Assembly: GCF_023715405.1 (NCBI RefSeq)
Contig: NZ_JAMBOC010000006.1
Coordinates: 62,001 to 126,000 of the forward strand
Length of the DNA stretch: 64,000 bases
Origin: Solibacillus isronensis
GTDB lineage: Bacteria > Bacillota > Bacilli > Bacillales_A > Planococcaceae
Reading direction: 5' to 3'
In this document: positions 53,593 to 61,291 of the stretch, piece after piece
How the letters are laid out: each line of letters opens with the position of its first letter
Position numbering within the stretch: the stretch's first letter is position 1
Position numbers and translations under genes: made by a program
Notes under the pieces: generated by a model
What the model saw: only the letters and a program-made list of their open reading frames with translations
What the model was told of the DNA's origin: nothing
The model's database searches: none

Positions 53593-54507
53593 ATGAGACA
53601 AAAATGGATGGGTGTTATTGCAGCATTCGCGTTATTGATTTCTTTTGTTTTACCAATGAGCGCTTCTGCGGCAACTACAGAACAAAAAAATCCAATCAAT
53701 GAAAAGCTCGGCGTACCAATCGTTGTTTACGGAGGTAATTTATCTGCTGATGAAAAAGAAACAGTAAAAACTGCTTTGCGTGTGGATCAGGAAACAGAAA
53801 TAGATGAAATTACAATTTCAGGACAGGATTTAGCAAAATATATAAAAGATAGTAACCCAAGTTCACGCATGTTCTCATCTGCTAAAATTACACGTCAAGA
53901 TGCAGGCAAGGGACTTACAATTAGTATTGTAACACCAGATAATATTACACAGGTAACATCGGAAATGTATGCAAATGCCATGTTAACAGCAGGTATTGAA
54001 GATGCGATTGTGGAAATTGCAGCACCTAAACCGGTAACAGGTCACTCGGCATTAGTTGGGATATATAAAGCATATGAAGCAAAAACAGGTGAGACATTAG
54101 ATATTGAGCGTACAGATGTCGCGAATGACGAATTATCTGTTGCAACATCAATTGCTGAATCGGCAGGAGTTTCAGATGCACAAGTTTCGGAATTATTAAC
54201 AGAAATTAAGAAAGCAATTGCTGAAAATAAACCGGCAACAAAAGAAGAAGTTCAGCAAATTGTTGAAGAACAGTTGAACAAACTGCAAATCAATTTAAGT
54301 GAAACAGACCGTCAGCTTTTAGTGGATTTAATGGACCGAATCAGTAATTTGAATATCGACTTCAGTAAATTATCTTCACAGCTTTCAGATTTGACTGCAA
54401 AGTTCGATGAGAAGTTCGGTGCAATATTAGAGGATGAAGGATTTTGGCAAAGCGTCAAAAACTTCTTCAATAATTTAATCGATACAATTTCATCTTGGTT
54501 CAAATAA
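53593..54507 (+). CDS. ypuA: Secreted DUF1002 protein (YpuA-like)
   Basis: A 304-residue exported protein. The signal peptide (residues 1-27) ends SASA-A with a good signal-peptidase-I site. DUF1002 follows (NEKLGVPIVVYGGNLSADE, MYANAMLTAGIEDAIVEIAAPKPVTGHSALVGIYKAYE). The C-terminal ~90 residues are amphipathic and heptad-rich, likely a coiled coil. YpuA is a cell-wall-linked protein of unknown function. AAAGGGGG precedes the ATG. Confidence 0.88.
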   Translation: MRQKWMGVIAAFALLISFVLPMSASAATTEQKNPINEKLGVPIVVYGGNLSADEKETVKTALRVDQETEIDEITISGQDLAKYIKDSNPSSRMFSSAKITRQDAGKGLTISIVTPDNITQVTSEMYANAMLTAGIEDAIVEIAAPKPVTGHSALVGIYKAYEAKTGETLDIERTDVANDELSVATSIAESAGVSDAQVSELLTEIKKAIAENKPATKEEVQQIVEEQLNKLQINLSETDRQLLVDLMDRISNLNIDFSKLSSQLSDLTAKFDEKFGAILEDEGFWQSVKNFFNNLIDTISSWFK

Positions 54508-54522
54508 AATAGTCATTCAATG

Positions 54523-54556
54523 AAAGCACTCATAATCGGGTGCTTTTATTTTTATT
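54523..54556 (+). terminator. Intrinsic terminator after ypuA
   Basis: AAAGCACTC pairs with GGGTGCTTT, followed by TATTTTT. Confidence 0.75.
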
Positions 54557-54604
54557 GAAAATTCAAATTATGGTATATTGTGAAGTACAGAAGGAGGGAG
54601 AAAT

Positions 54605-54886
54605 ATGGAATTTATTTATAAAGACAAAGGGAACAACTATGGTGCTCTGGAATACGAATTGAACGGTCAGCGTGTTGCTGAGATTACTTGGGTTTTACGT
54701 GACGGTGTCATGAATATGGATCATACGTATGTATCTGATGTGTTACGCGGTCAAGGGGTAGCTAAAAAGCTTTTAGATGCCGCTGCGGATTACGCTCGAG
54801 AAAACAATTACAAAATGAATGCCATTTGTTCATATGTCGTTTCTTCATTCCAAAAAAGTGACGCGTATGACGATGTAAAAGTATAG
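54605..54886 (+). CDS. Small GNAT-like N-acetyltransferase (YjdJ type)
   Basis: A 93-residue protein of the short GNAT group (Acetyltransf_CG). It has HTYVSDVLRGQGVAKKLLDAAADYARE, the RGQGVA acetyl-CoA loop (~residues 47-52), and the terminal AICSYVVSSFQKSDAY. Substrate unknown. AGAAGGAGGGAGAAAT precedes the ATG. Confidence 0.8.
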   Translation: MEFIYKDKGNNYGALEYELNGQRVAEITWVLRDGVMNMDHTYVSDVLRGQGVAKKLLDAAADYARENNYKMNAICSYVVSSFQKSDAYDDVKV

Positions 54887-54894
54887 CAATATAC

Positions 54895-54936
54895 AAAAAA
54901 CACGATTTTCATTTTTTTAGAAAATCGTGTTTTATT
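54895..54936. terminator. Bidirectional terminator after the small GNAT gene
   Basis: AAAACACGATTTTC pairs perfectly with GAAAATCGTGTTTT, with T runs on both strands. It also serves the minus-strand small peptide gene. Confidence 0.85.
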
Positions 54937-54976
54937 ATGGAATTATAATTTTCTTTTGATTTATTGTCATGTTTAT

Positions 54977-55081
54977 TTAAAATCCTACCAATAATAAAAT
55001 CAAAGCAGTAATAACTCCTGAAACACCGAGAAGAGTAAGAATTTCCGTACCTTTATATGTAATTTCTTTGTTTTGGAACAT
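54977..55081 (-). CDS. 34-residue membrane peptide
   Basis: A short ORF with a strong ribosome binding site (AAAGGAGTG, eight bases before the ATG at 55081). The peptide starts MFQNKEITYKGTEILTLLGV, followed by a hydrophobic run to the end (ITALILLLVGF). It is a single-helix membrane protein. It ends 40 bases before a bidirectional terminator and is divergent from a sigma-B-type gene. No homologue recognised. Translation is likely from the ribosome binding site. Confidence 0.65.
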   Translation of the reverse strand: MFQNKEITYKGTEILTLLGVSGVITALILLLVGF

Positions 55082-55157
55082 GTTGAACACTCCTTTATTT
55101 CCCTTATTTATATATATTTACCCAGTTCAGGTAGTTTTTACTCCTATAACAGCCAAT

Positions 55158-55182
55158 GTTTTAAAAGAATTTCGCAGGGTAT
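55158..55182 (+). promoter_or_regulatory. Sigma-B-type promoter
   Basis: GTTTTA and GGGTAT are 13 bases apart, close to the sigma-B consensus GTTTAA-N12-14-GGGWAW. It lies about 50 bases upstream of the following gene. Confidence 0.6.
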
Positions 55183-55235
55183 ATTAATTTATATGAAAAG
55201 GTAAAATAAATTCGGAATTAGGAGGTAATATTATT

Positions 55236-55643
55236 ATGGCTAAATTAAAAGGTAAAGGCGTTGTAGTTGCAGGATTATTAGCAGGTGCTGCTTCATTTTT
55301 AAGTAAAAAGGAAAACCGTGATAAAGCAATGGACTATTTGAATAAAGCAAAAGGTAAAGTAAATGAAAGCGGTGGAGTTCAGGGCTTGATGCAAAAAGTC
55401 CAAGACAAATCAGCTGGTTACAGTAACGAAAATGCGCATCCGTCATCGACAGGAGATTTAGATACAAATATGGCGAAATCGGCTTCTGTCGGAAAAGATG
55501 ATTACAAAGAAGAATCATTGGAAGATGTTGCAATGACAGCAGGAGAGGTTGCAGACCATACGTTAGAAGGTAACCAAATGGTCGAAGAAGGCGCTCAAAC
55601 AACAACTGATTATTATAATCATGAACAGGATAAAAGAGCATAA
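55236..55643 (+). CDS. Small general-stress-like protein of unknown function
   Basis: A 135-residue hydrophilic protein. The N-terminus is a short glycine/alanine-rich hydrophobic stretch (GVVVAGLLAGAASFLS) followed by KKENRDKAMDYLNKAKGKV, a YtxH-like look, and an acidic low-complexity tail. The upstream sigma-B-type promoter suggests it is part of the general stress response. AGGAGGTAATATTATT precedes the ATG. Exact function unknown. Confidence 0.65.
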   Translation: MAKLKGKGVVVAGLLAGAASFLSKKENRDKAMDYLNKAKGKVNESGGVQGLMQKVQDKSAGYSNENAHPSSTGDLDTNMAKSASVGKDDYKEESLEDVAMTAGEVADHTLEGNQMVEEGAQTTTDYYNHEQDKRA

Positions 55644-55669
55644 GCAAACCGATGAGTGTTATAAAAACA

Positions 55670-55699
55670 AGGTAGGCGGGAAATTAGCCTCCTTTTTTT
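55670..55699 (+). terminator. Intrinsic terminator after the stress gene
   Basis: AGGTAGGC pairs with GCCTCCT (one bulge), followed by TTTTTT. Confidence 0.7.
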
Positions 55700-55762
55700 A
55701 TGATGTTGGGGCTGGGTAATGTCTAGAAACACTTTGAATAAGGAATTAAACTTCAAAACAAT

Positions 55763-55813
55763 AAAAAAAGGGTTTGTCTGAAACGTTTTTAAATCGTTTC
55801 AGACAAATCCTTT
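55763..55813 (-). terminator. Intrinsic terminator after the CoA transferase gene
   Basis: On the minus strand AAAGGATTTGTCTGAAACG pairs with CGTTTCAGACAAACCCTTT (one mismatch), followed by a T run. Confidence 0.9.
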
Positions 55814-55827
55814 AACATGTATAAAGA

Positions 55828-57348
55828 TTAAGCGTTAGCTGTTTCTTTTTTCATTGTTTTGTTTTTAGCAAGGTTAACGTGCCAAGATAGAGCTTCCTCT
55901 AAGATATGAGGAGTGTGCGCGCCGCCAGTTGCTTCGTAAGCGCGGTTATAGTAATCCCATAACTGCTCTTTGAAATCTGGGTGAGCACAGTTTTCGATGA
56001 TTAATTTTACGCGCTCTTTTGGAGCAAGTCCGCGTAAATCAGCGATACCTTGTTCAGTTACGATTACGTCTACATCGTGCTCAGTGTGGTCTACGTGAGA
56101 AACCATTGGTACGATTGAAGAAATCGCGCCGCCTTTTGCGTATGATTTCGTTACGAAGATACCAAGACGAGCGTTACGTGCGAAGTCACCAGAACCGCCG
56201 ATACCGTTCATCATTTTAGTTCCTGAAACGTGTGTAGAGTTTACGTTACCATAAATATCCAACTCAAGAGCAGTGTTGATTGAGATTAAGCCCAAACGAC
56301 GGATAAGCTCTGGGTGGTTAGAGATTTCTTGTGGACGTAAGCAAATTTTATCAGCATACTTTTCTAAGTTGCCGTAAACTTTTTTCTGTAATTCTTCTGT
56401 AAGTGTAATAGAAGTTGCAGCAGCAAAGCGTACTTTACCAGCATCAATTAAGTTGAATACTGCATCTTGTAATACTTCAGAAGCAACTACCAAGTTTTCG
56501 AATTCTGCATCAGCAAAGCCGTCTAATACTGCGTTTGCTACAGAACCTACACCTGATTGTAATGGCATTAATTCATTTGTTAAACGACCCGCTTTGATTT
56601 CAGAACGGAAGAAGTCTAATAAAATGTTTGCCATTGTTTGTGTTTCCTCATCTGGAGGAACGATTAATGAAGGAGCGTCTGGCTCTTCAGAGATAACGAT
56701 TGCTTTAATTTTAGCTGGATCTACTTTAATACCGATTTCACCGATACGTTGCTCAGCATTTGTCATTGGAATCGCGTCACGCTTACCTTGTTCACCTGGA
56801 ACATAGATATCGTGAATACCGATCAATGCTTCTGGATGAGAGATATTTAATTCGATAATAATGTTCTCAGCATATTCAGCGAAGATTGGTGAGTTACCTA
56901 CAGAGTTTGATGGGATAATTAAGCCGTCTTCTGTAATTGCAACTGCTTCTAAAATTAAGTGTTTAATAGGACCGATAATTCCTTGACGTACTAACTCAGC
57001 ATTGTGAGAAAGGTGTGCGTCTACATAAGAAATTTCGCCTTTGTTTACTAAACCGCGCATTACCGCATCCCCTTGGAAAGGACCGCGTTTGTTAATAACA
57101 CCAGCAGCAGCTAAGTAGTTATCAACTTCAGGACCTAATGAAGCCCCTGTATATACATCAATTTTAAATTTTTCGTTTTTAGCGCGCTCTACTAATGCCA
57201 TTGGTACAACTTTAGCATCACCTGCGCGAGTAAATCCTGACATCCCTACTACTGTGCCATCTTGGATTAAAGCAGCAGCTTCTTCAGCAGATACAACTTT
57301 ATCTAATAATTGTTTTAAACCTAAACGTTTCTCAACTCGTGGATCCAT
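55828..57348 (-). CDS. Acetyl-CoA hydrolase/transferase family, succinate CoA-transferase type
   Basis: A 506-residue class I CoA transferase. It has GMSGFTRAGDAKVVP near the N-terminus (oxyanion/CoA region), the catalytic Glu in NLVVASEVLQDAV (~residue 290), and a GIGGSGDFARNA loop (~387). This pattern matches succinyl-CoA:acetate CoA-transferases. It probably moves CoA between acetate, succinate or propionate. AGGGGAGGATTTATTC precedes the ATG. A LytTR regulator gene lies just upstream, transcribed in the same direction but behind its own terminator. Confidence 0.88.
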   Translation of the reverse strand: MDPRVEKRLGLKQLLDKVVSAEEAAALIQDGTVVGMSGFTRAGDAKVVPMALVERAKNEKFKIDVYTGASLGPEVDNYLAAAGVINKRGPFQGDAVMRGLVNKGEISYVDAHLSHNAELVRQGIIGPIKHLILEAVAITEDGLIIPSNSVGNSPIFAEYAENIIIELNISHPEALIGIHDIYVPGEQGKRDAIPMTNAEQRIGEIGIKVDPAKIKAIVISEEPDAPSLIVPPDEETQTMANILLDFFRSEIKAGRLTNELMPLQSGVGSVANAVLDGFADAEFENLVVASEVLQDAVFNLIDAGKVRFAAATSITLTEELQKKVYGNLEKYADKICLRPQEISNHPELIRRLGLISINTALELDIYGNVNSTHVSGTKMMNGIGGSGDFARNARLGIFVTKSYAKGGAISSIVPMVSHVDHTEHDVDVIVTEQGIADLRGLAPKERVKLIIENCAHPDFKEQLWDYYNRAYEATGGAHTPHILEEALSWHVNLAKNKTMKKETANA

Positions 57349-57683
57349 GAATAAATCCTCCCCTAATAAGTTATTTAATCGTTTGATAAACAGAAAATTT
57401 TGTAATTTTCTGTGTTTTTCACCAGATAGTAAACCGGCATTTATGCTAATATTATCATCAAATTGTCACATTTACTTCACGCCCAACATAAAAGCGCTTA
57501 AAAGGTGATTATTAGAGAAATTTAACGTAAAAAAGAGATAAAAAGTATATTGCGTGTGAAGTTACCTAGTTACTCGTTTAGCAAATATGCACAATTAAGG
57601 AAGGGAGAATAGGTCAAAAGGTCAGGTGGAGGAGGCAGAAAGTAAAAAAGCGACTCGTATGTACGAGTCGCTTTTAAATAATT
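57349..57683. promoter_or_regulatory. Upstream region of the CoA transferase with a 24-bp dyad
   Basis: No gene is seen. ACAGAAAAT-N6-ATTTTCTGT (57390-57413) is a perfect nine-plus-nine dyad that would lie in the 5' leader, about 40 bases before the ATG. The right end holds the terminator of the LytTR gene. A clear sigma-A promoter was not found. Confidence 0.45.
57643..57677 (-). terminator. Intrinsic terminator after the LytTR regulator gene
   Basis: AAAAGCGACTCG pairs perfectly with CGAGTCGCTTTT around TACATA, followed by TTTT on the minus strand. Confidence 0.9.
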
Positions 57684-58334
57684 TTAGAATCCTAAAGAAC
57701 GGCGGAAGTAGCTAGCATAGCGTTGGCTTACAGGAATACGTGTGCCGTCTTTCATAATTAATAGGAAAGTTGAATGTGAATCTGGTTGGATTTCATCAAT
57801 GTAATCGATATTAACAATATAAGAACGGTGGCAACGGATGAACGAATCAGGAGCTAAAAATAACTCTAAGTCACTTAAGTTCAAACGGTGATATCCTTCA
57901 CGGTGCATCGTTTTTACAAATGTTTTACGCAATTGTGTCTCAAGATAAATTACTTGATTGTGTTTAATTGGGTACCAGCAGTCATCAATTTTTACTGTAA
58001 TATAATTAGTTAAAAATGGAGAAGGTTTTTGAGGGAAGATAGCTGTAATAGCACCTTTTGTTTCACCTTCTTCAATGAGAGGAATACTCATTCCGTAATA
58101 AGGAACTCCGAATACATCCGATTCAATGTATGAATTGATTTTTTGACCATACGTTAAAGCTTTGTACGCAGCTGAACCTTCTTTAATCGGGTCACCTGGT
58201 TTGATTTTTAAGTCTACTTTTTTGCTGGGCTGATAATATAAATACTCATTTGTATCTGAAATAGCAATTGATGTATTCTCAGGGAAAAATTCTTTAATGA
58301 CTTCCATAATTTCTTCTATTTGTCTTGGATCCAC
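57684..58334 (-). CDS. LytTR-domain transcriptional regulator
   Basis: A 216-residue protein. The N-terminal ~110 residues form an unassigned sensor-like domain (IMEVIKEFFPENTSIAISDTNEYLYYQP..., GAITAIFPQ). The C-terminal ~100 residues are a LytTR DNA-binding domain (RLNLSDLELFLAPDSFIRCHRSYIVNIDYIDEI, IPVSQRYASYFRRSLGF). No response-regulator receiver is present. Start: GTG at 58334, eight bases after AAAGAGGTG. It stands next to the CoA transferase and may control it, though no paired LytTR repeats were found upstream of that gene. Confidence 0.8.
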   Translation of the reverse strand: MDPRQIEEIMEVIKEFFPENTSIAISDTNEYLYYQPSKKVDLKIKPGDPIKEGSAAYKALTYGQKINSYIESDVFGVPYYGMSIPLIEEGETKGAITAIFPQKPSPFLTNYITVKIDDCWYPIKHNQVIYLETQLRKTFVKTMHREGYHRLNLSDLELFLAPDSFIRCHRSYIVNIDYIDEIQPDSHSTFLLIMKDGTRIPVSQRYASYFRRSLGF

Positions 58335-58921
58335 TTTATAACACCTCTTTATAAGCATTTTATACAATTATGAACTATTTTACTACATATTTAAAGAAAT
58401 TGGGTTGGGAAGATTTTTTAAAATGAAAAATATTTTTTGTGGATTTAAAAAGGGCCTTTTTTTATGGAAAATATAATGAAAAAATAGCGTGAAAATTACT
58501 ATGGTAAAAGAGTATGATTAGGTGAAATAAGCATTTTTTAAATTCCTTTATTTCTATAAATGGAAGTAACCTAATAATTTTGTCCTAGGTTAATTGTTAA
58601 AATTAGGTTGAAAGCAAAACTTGTAATATGGTAATATTCACTATAGTTACTAATAAAATGTACTAATATGCGGAAAACAATGCATACTATAATAGTATAA
58701 ATATAAAAATGAATAAATAATTACTTTGCTTAATAAAAGAATTTCTACTATAGAAATTTCTTATGATTAATATAATGTTATTACTTATTATGAAATGCAG
58801 TCTGGCAGATGTAAGGAATATAACCAATCTGCAGAATTATGACAATTTCTTGTACATTTGTATTAGGCTTGTTTTTCTGATAAGTAATAGAAGGTCATTC
58901 TGAAGAAAGATGGGGTAACTT
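58335..58921. other. 587-base AT-rich intergenic region
   Basis: The region lies between divergent regulator genes and must hold both promoters, but I could not assign either with confidence. CCTAAT...ATTAGG arms around 58570-58610 give a weak dyad. No ORF with a ribosome binding site is seen on either strand. Confidence 0.3.
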
Positions 58922-59716
58922 ATGCAACTACATCAATATTCAATCTCGGAAACAATTTCAAAACGGTATTTTCAAGAGATTGACAATATCAATCAATATG
59001 CTGGTATCGAAGATTTTTTTGTTCTGGAATCTCGATTAATTTTTGAAGTTTATCATTTAGAAGTAGCAAAAGCAAAGAAGACATTACACGAAATTATAGA
59101 CATATTATCCGCACGCTTCGGAAAACAGGTCATTAAAGTAGTGCGCTCGTATTTTGTTACGTTATCCTCAATTGTTGCCCGTAAGCTTTTAGATAATCAA
59201 GTCCCTTCTAAAAAAGCATTTGCCTTCAATTTAGCATGTGCAGATATGATTGAAAACAAGATGAAGGATGCCGAGTTTCTGCAGTTTGCAGATGACTTAA
59301 TCGATTTTTATGTGTACTTTATTGCGGACCGAAAGCAGCCTACGTTCCGTCACCAAACAGTAAACAAAGTAATTATGTACATAAATGATGAGCTGGAAAA
59401 TGATTTAACAGTTGAAAGTATTGCAGCAAACTTCCATATTAGTACGAGTCATTTATCGCGTATTTTCCGTGAGCATGTAGGTATCACTTTAGTTGAATAT
59501 TTAAATGTTCGCCGTGTAGAGGAATCTCAATATTATTTACGCCATACGAATAAAAGTATTACGTCAATTTCAGATCAATTCCATTTCTGCAATCAGAGTT
59601 ATTTCACTAGAATTTTCAAGAAATACACAGGTGTAACACCTAAACATTTCCGTGATGAACTGCATCATGAGTTTTTCCGATTTGAAATTCCTGAAGTAGA
59701 GTACCAAAGTATTTAA
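58922..59716 (+). CDS. AraC-family transcriptional regulator
   Basis: A 264-residue regulator. The first ~150 residues are a helical domain without recognisable effector motif. Two AraC-type helix-turn-helices fill the C-terminus (LTVESIAANFHISTSHLSRIFREHVGITLVEYLNVRRVEES and ITSISDQFHFCNQSYFTRIFKKYTGVTPKHFRDE). GATGGGGTAAC precedes the ATG. It has no obvious catabolic neighbour; its target is unknown. Confidence 0.85.
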   Translation: MQLHQYSISETISKRYFQEIDNINQYAGIEDFFVLESRLIFEVYHLEVAKAKKTLHEIIDILSARFGKQVIKVVRSYFVTLSSIVARKLLDNQVPSKKAFAFNLACADMIENKMKDAEFLQFADDLIDFYVYFIADRKQPTFRHQTVNKVIMYINDELENDLTVESIAANFHISTSHLSRIFREHVGITLVEYLNVRRVEESQYYLRHTNKSITSISDQFHFCNQSYFTRIFKKYTGVTPKHFRDELHHEFFRFEIPEVEYQSI

Positions 59717-59832
59717 TACTTGCAAGCCTAATAGCGCGTATAATAATCCCTTGAATGTAGGGCAGATTAGTTAATTTAAATTCTTTATTCTTCGTTCAGC
59801 TGAAAGTTTCAGAAAAAAAAGAATAATATATG

Positions 59833-59875
59833 AAAACTCTGCATGGTATATATTATTACATGTAGAGTTTTTTAT
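59833..59875 (+). terminator. Intrinsic terminator downstream of the AraC gene
   Basis: AAAACTCTGCATG pairs with CATGTAGAGTTTT (one mismatch), followed by TTATTTTAT. Confidence 0.75.
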
Positions 59876-60005
59876 TTTATAACTAGTTTGTGCCTTTAAG
59901 ATTTTCAAAATTGCATTATCAATTAAGCTAGTTTTATACTAAACAAAGGTTGGAAAATAGATTGCATTTAATGAGAACATGCAATCAGTATGTAAGGAGA
60001 GAAAA

Positions 60006-60260
60006 ATGAAAAAATATGAGAGAGCGATCTCACTCGTTTTAGTTGCAGGAGCTAGTTTAACCGCATTATTTTTCATTGTGAAACAAAATATGGAAGCGGC
60101 CATTTTAGCTATGACGATTATGTTTACGTTTACGAATTTTTTCCGTTCACGTACCTTTAAAGAAAAGGGTCATGAAAAAGAAGCAAAATGGATGCAGAAG
60201 ATGTCGATGATTTTTGCGGTTTTATCAATTATTGTTTTATTTATTATTGTCACAGGATAA
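60006..60260 (+). CDS. Small two-helix membrane protein
   Basis: An 84-residue membrane protein of unknown function. Hydrophobic stretches lie at residues ~6-42 (SLVLVAGASLTALFFIV and the following AAILAMTIMFTF) and ~68-82 (FAVLSIIVLFIIV), flanked by basic residues. The ATG at 60006 follows AAGGAGAG; the in-frame start at 59979 has no site. The VanY gene begins 25 bases downstream and is likely co-transcribed. Confidence 0.65.
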   Translation: MKKYERAISLVLVAGASLTALFFIVKQNMEAAILAMTIMFTFTNFFRSRTFKEKGHEKEAKWMQKMSMIFAVLSIIVLFIIVTG

Positions 60261-60285
60261 AAATAGAAAAAGAAGGCGAAATGGA

Positions 60286-61176
60286 ATGAACAGAAAAGCA
60301 AACAGAAAAAGTCCGATCGCAATGATTGTATCCATTTCAATTGTTATTTTAATCGCGATCTTAGGGTCTATTTATTATAAATTTGAAGTAGCACAATCTG
60401 CTACAGAAGAAAAATCTGTTGAACCAACTGAACTGGAAAATGAAGAGACGCAAAATAAAACAAACGAAACGGAAGAACCGGTGAAGCCACAAGATGAAAA
60501 TGTTGATGATCTGGCTTCTTCAGAACAAAACGGTGAAAATCCTTCGACAAATTCCGGGGAGCAGCCAATTAAACAACCTGCTCAAGAAACCCCACCCGCT
60601 ACGGAAGAAGTAGCGCTGGAAAATGGATACATTGTTGGCCAAAAGCCTGCAACAGAACCTACTTTTGTAAAAGGGGTTTTAATTGCGAATAAGAAAAACC
60701 CCCTTCCTTCTACGTACAATAAAGGGGAAGATCCAAAGGCGCGTGCCGCTTTTGAAAAGATGGCAAAAGCTGCGATGGAAAATGGAATAGAGCTCGTTGC
60801 TTTTAGTGGTTTCCGTTCTTACGAATATCAACAAACACTCTACGATCGTTATGTGAAGCGAGATGGGAAGGAAGCGGCAGATCGCTATAGTGCAAGACCA
60901 GGGTATTCCGAGCATCAAACTGGACTCGCTTTTGATATTGGGGAAAAGAGTCGTGAAGATTTGTGGCTGACAAATGAGTTCGGCGACACTGAAGCAGGGC
61001 AATGGTTGGCACAAAATGCCCATAAGTACGGGTTCATTTTACGATATCCAAAAGGAAAAGAAGAAATTACAGGATTCATGCATGAATCATGGCATTTCCG
61101 CTATTTGGAAGGCGAACTTGCGACAAGAGTATTTGAAGCAGGCGTAACGTTGGAAGAATACTTAGGGATACAATAA
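60286..61176 (+). CDS. M15 D,D-carboxypeptidase (VanY/YodJ type)
   Basis: A 296-residue membrane-anchored or secreted peptidase that trims D-Ala-D-Ala stems of peptidoglycan. Residues ~12-32 are the anchor helix, ~35-110 a Glu/Thr/Pro/Gln-rich spacer, and ~125-296 the VanY domain. Metal and catalytic residues are in FSGFRSYEYQQTLYD, YSEHQTGLAFDIG (His, Asp) and MHESWHFRYLE (Glu, His). No vanA/H/X genes are near, so this is a housekeeping carboxypeptidase. The start is the ATG at 60286 after GAAGGCGA. Confidence 0.88.
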   Translation: MNRKANRKSPIAMIVSISIVILIAILGSIYYKFEVAQSATEEKSVEPTELENEETQNKTNETEEPVKPQDENVDDLASSEQNGENPSTNSGEQPIKQPAQETPPATEEVALENGYIVGQKPATEPTFVKGVLIANKKNPLPSTYNKGEDPKARAAFEKMAKAAMENGIELVAFSGFRSYEYQQTLYDRYVKRDGKEAADRYSARPGYSEHQTGLAFDIGEKSREDLWLTNEFGDTEAGQWLAQNAHKYGFILRYPKGKEEITGFMHESWHFRYLEGELATRVFEAGVTLEEYLGIQ

Positions 61177-61197
61177 TAAACTGATTTATAAACAAAA

Positions 61198-61236
61198 AAA
61201 CCAATTTTCTCCCTAGAGAAAATTGGTTTTTTATTG
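61198..61236. terminator. Bidirectional terminator between VanY and cls
   Basis: AACCAATTTTCTC pairs perfectly with GAGAAAATTGGTT, with T runs on both strands. Confidence 0.9.
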
Positions 61237-61291
61237 TGCGCAAAAAGGGCTTTCAATTCACCTAATATACTTTCAGCTCAATTTCATTTCC

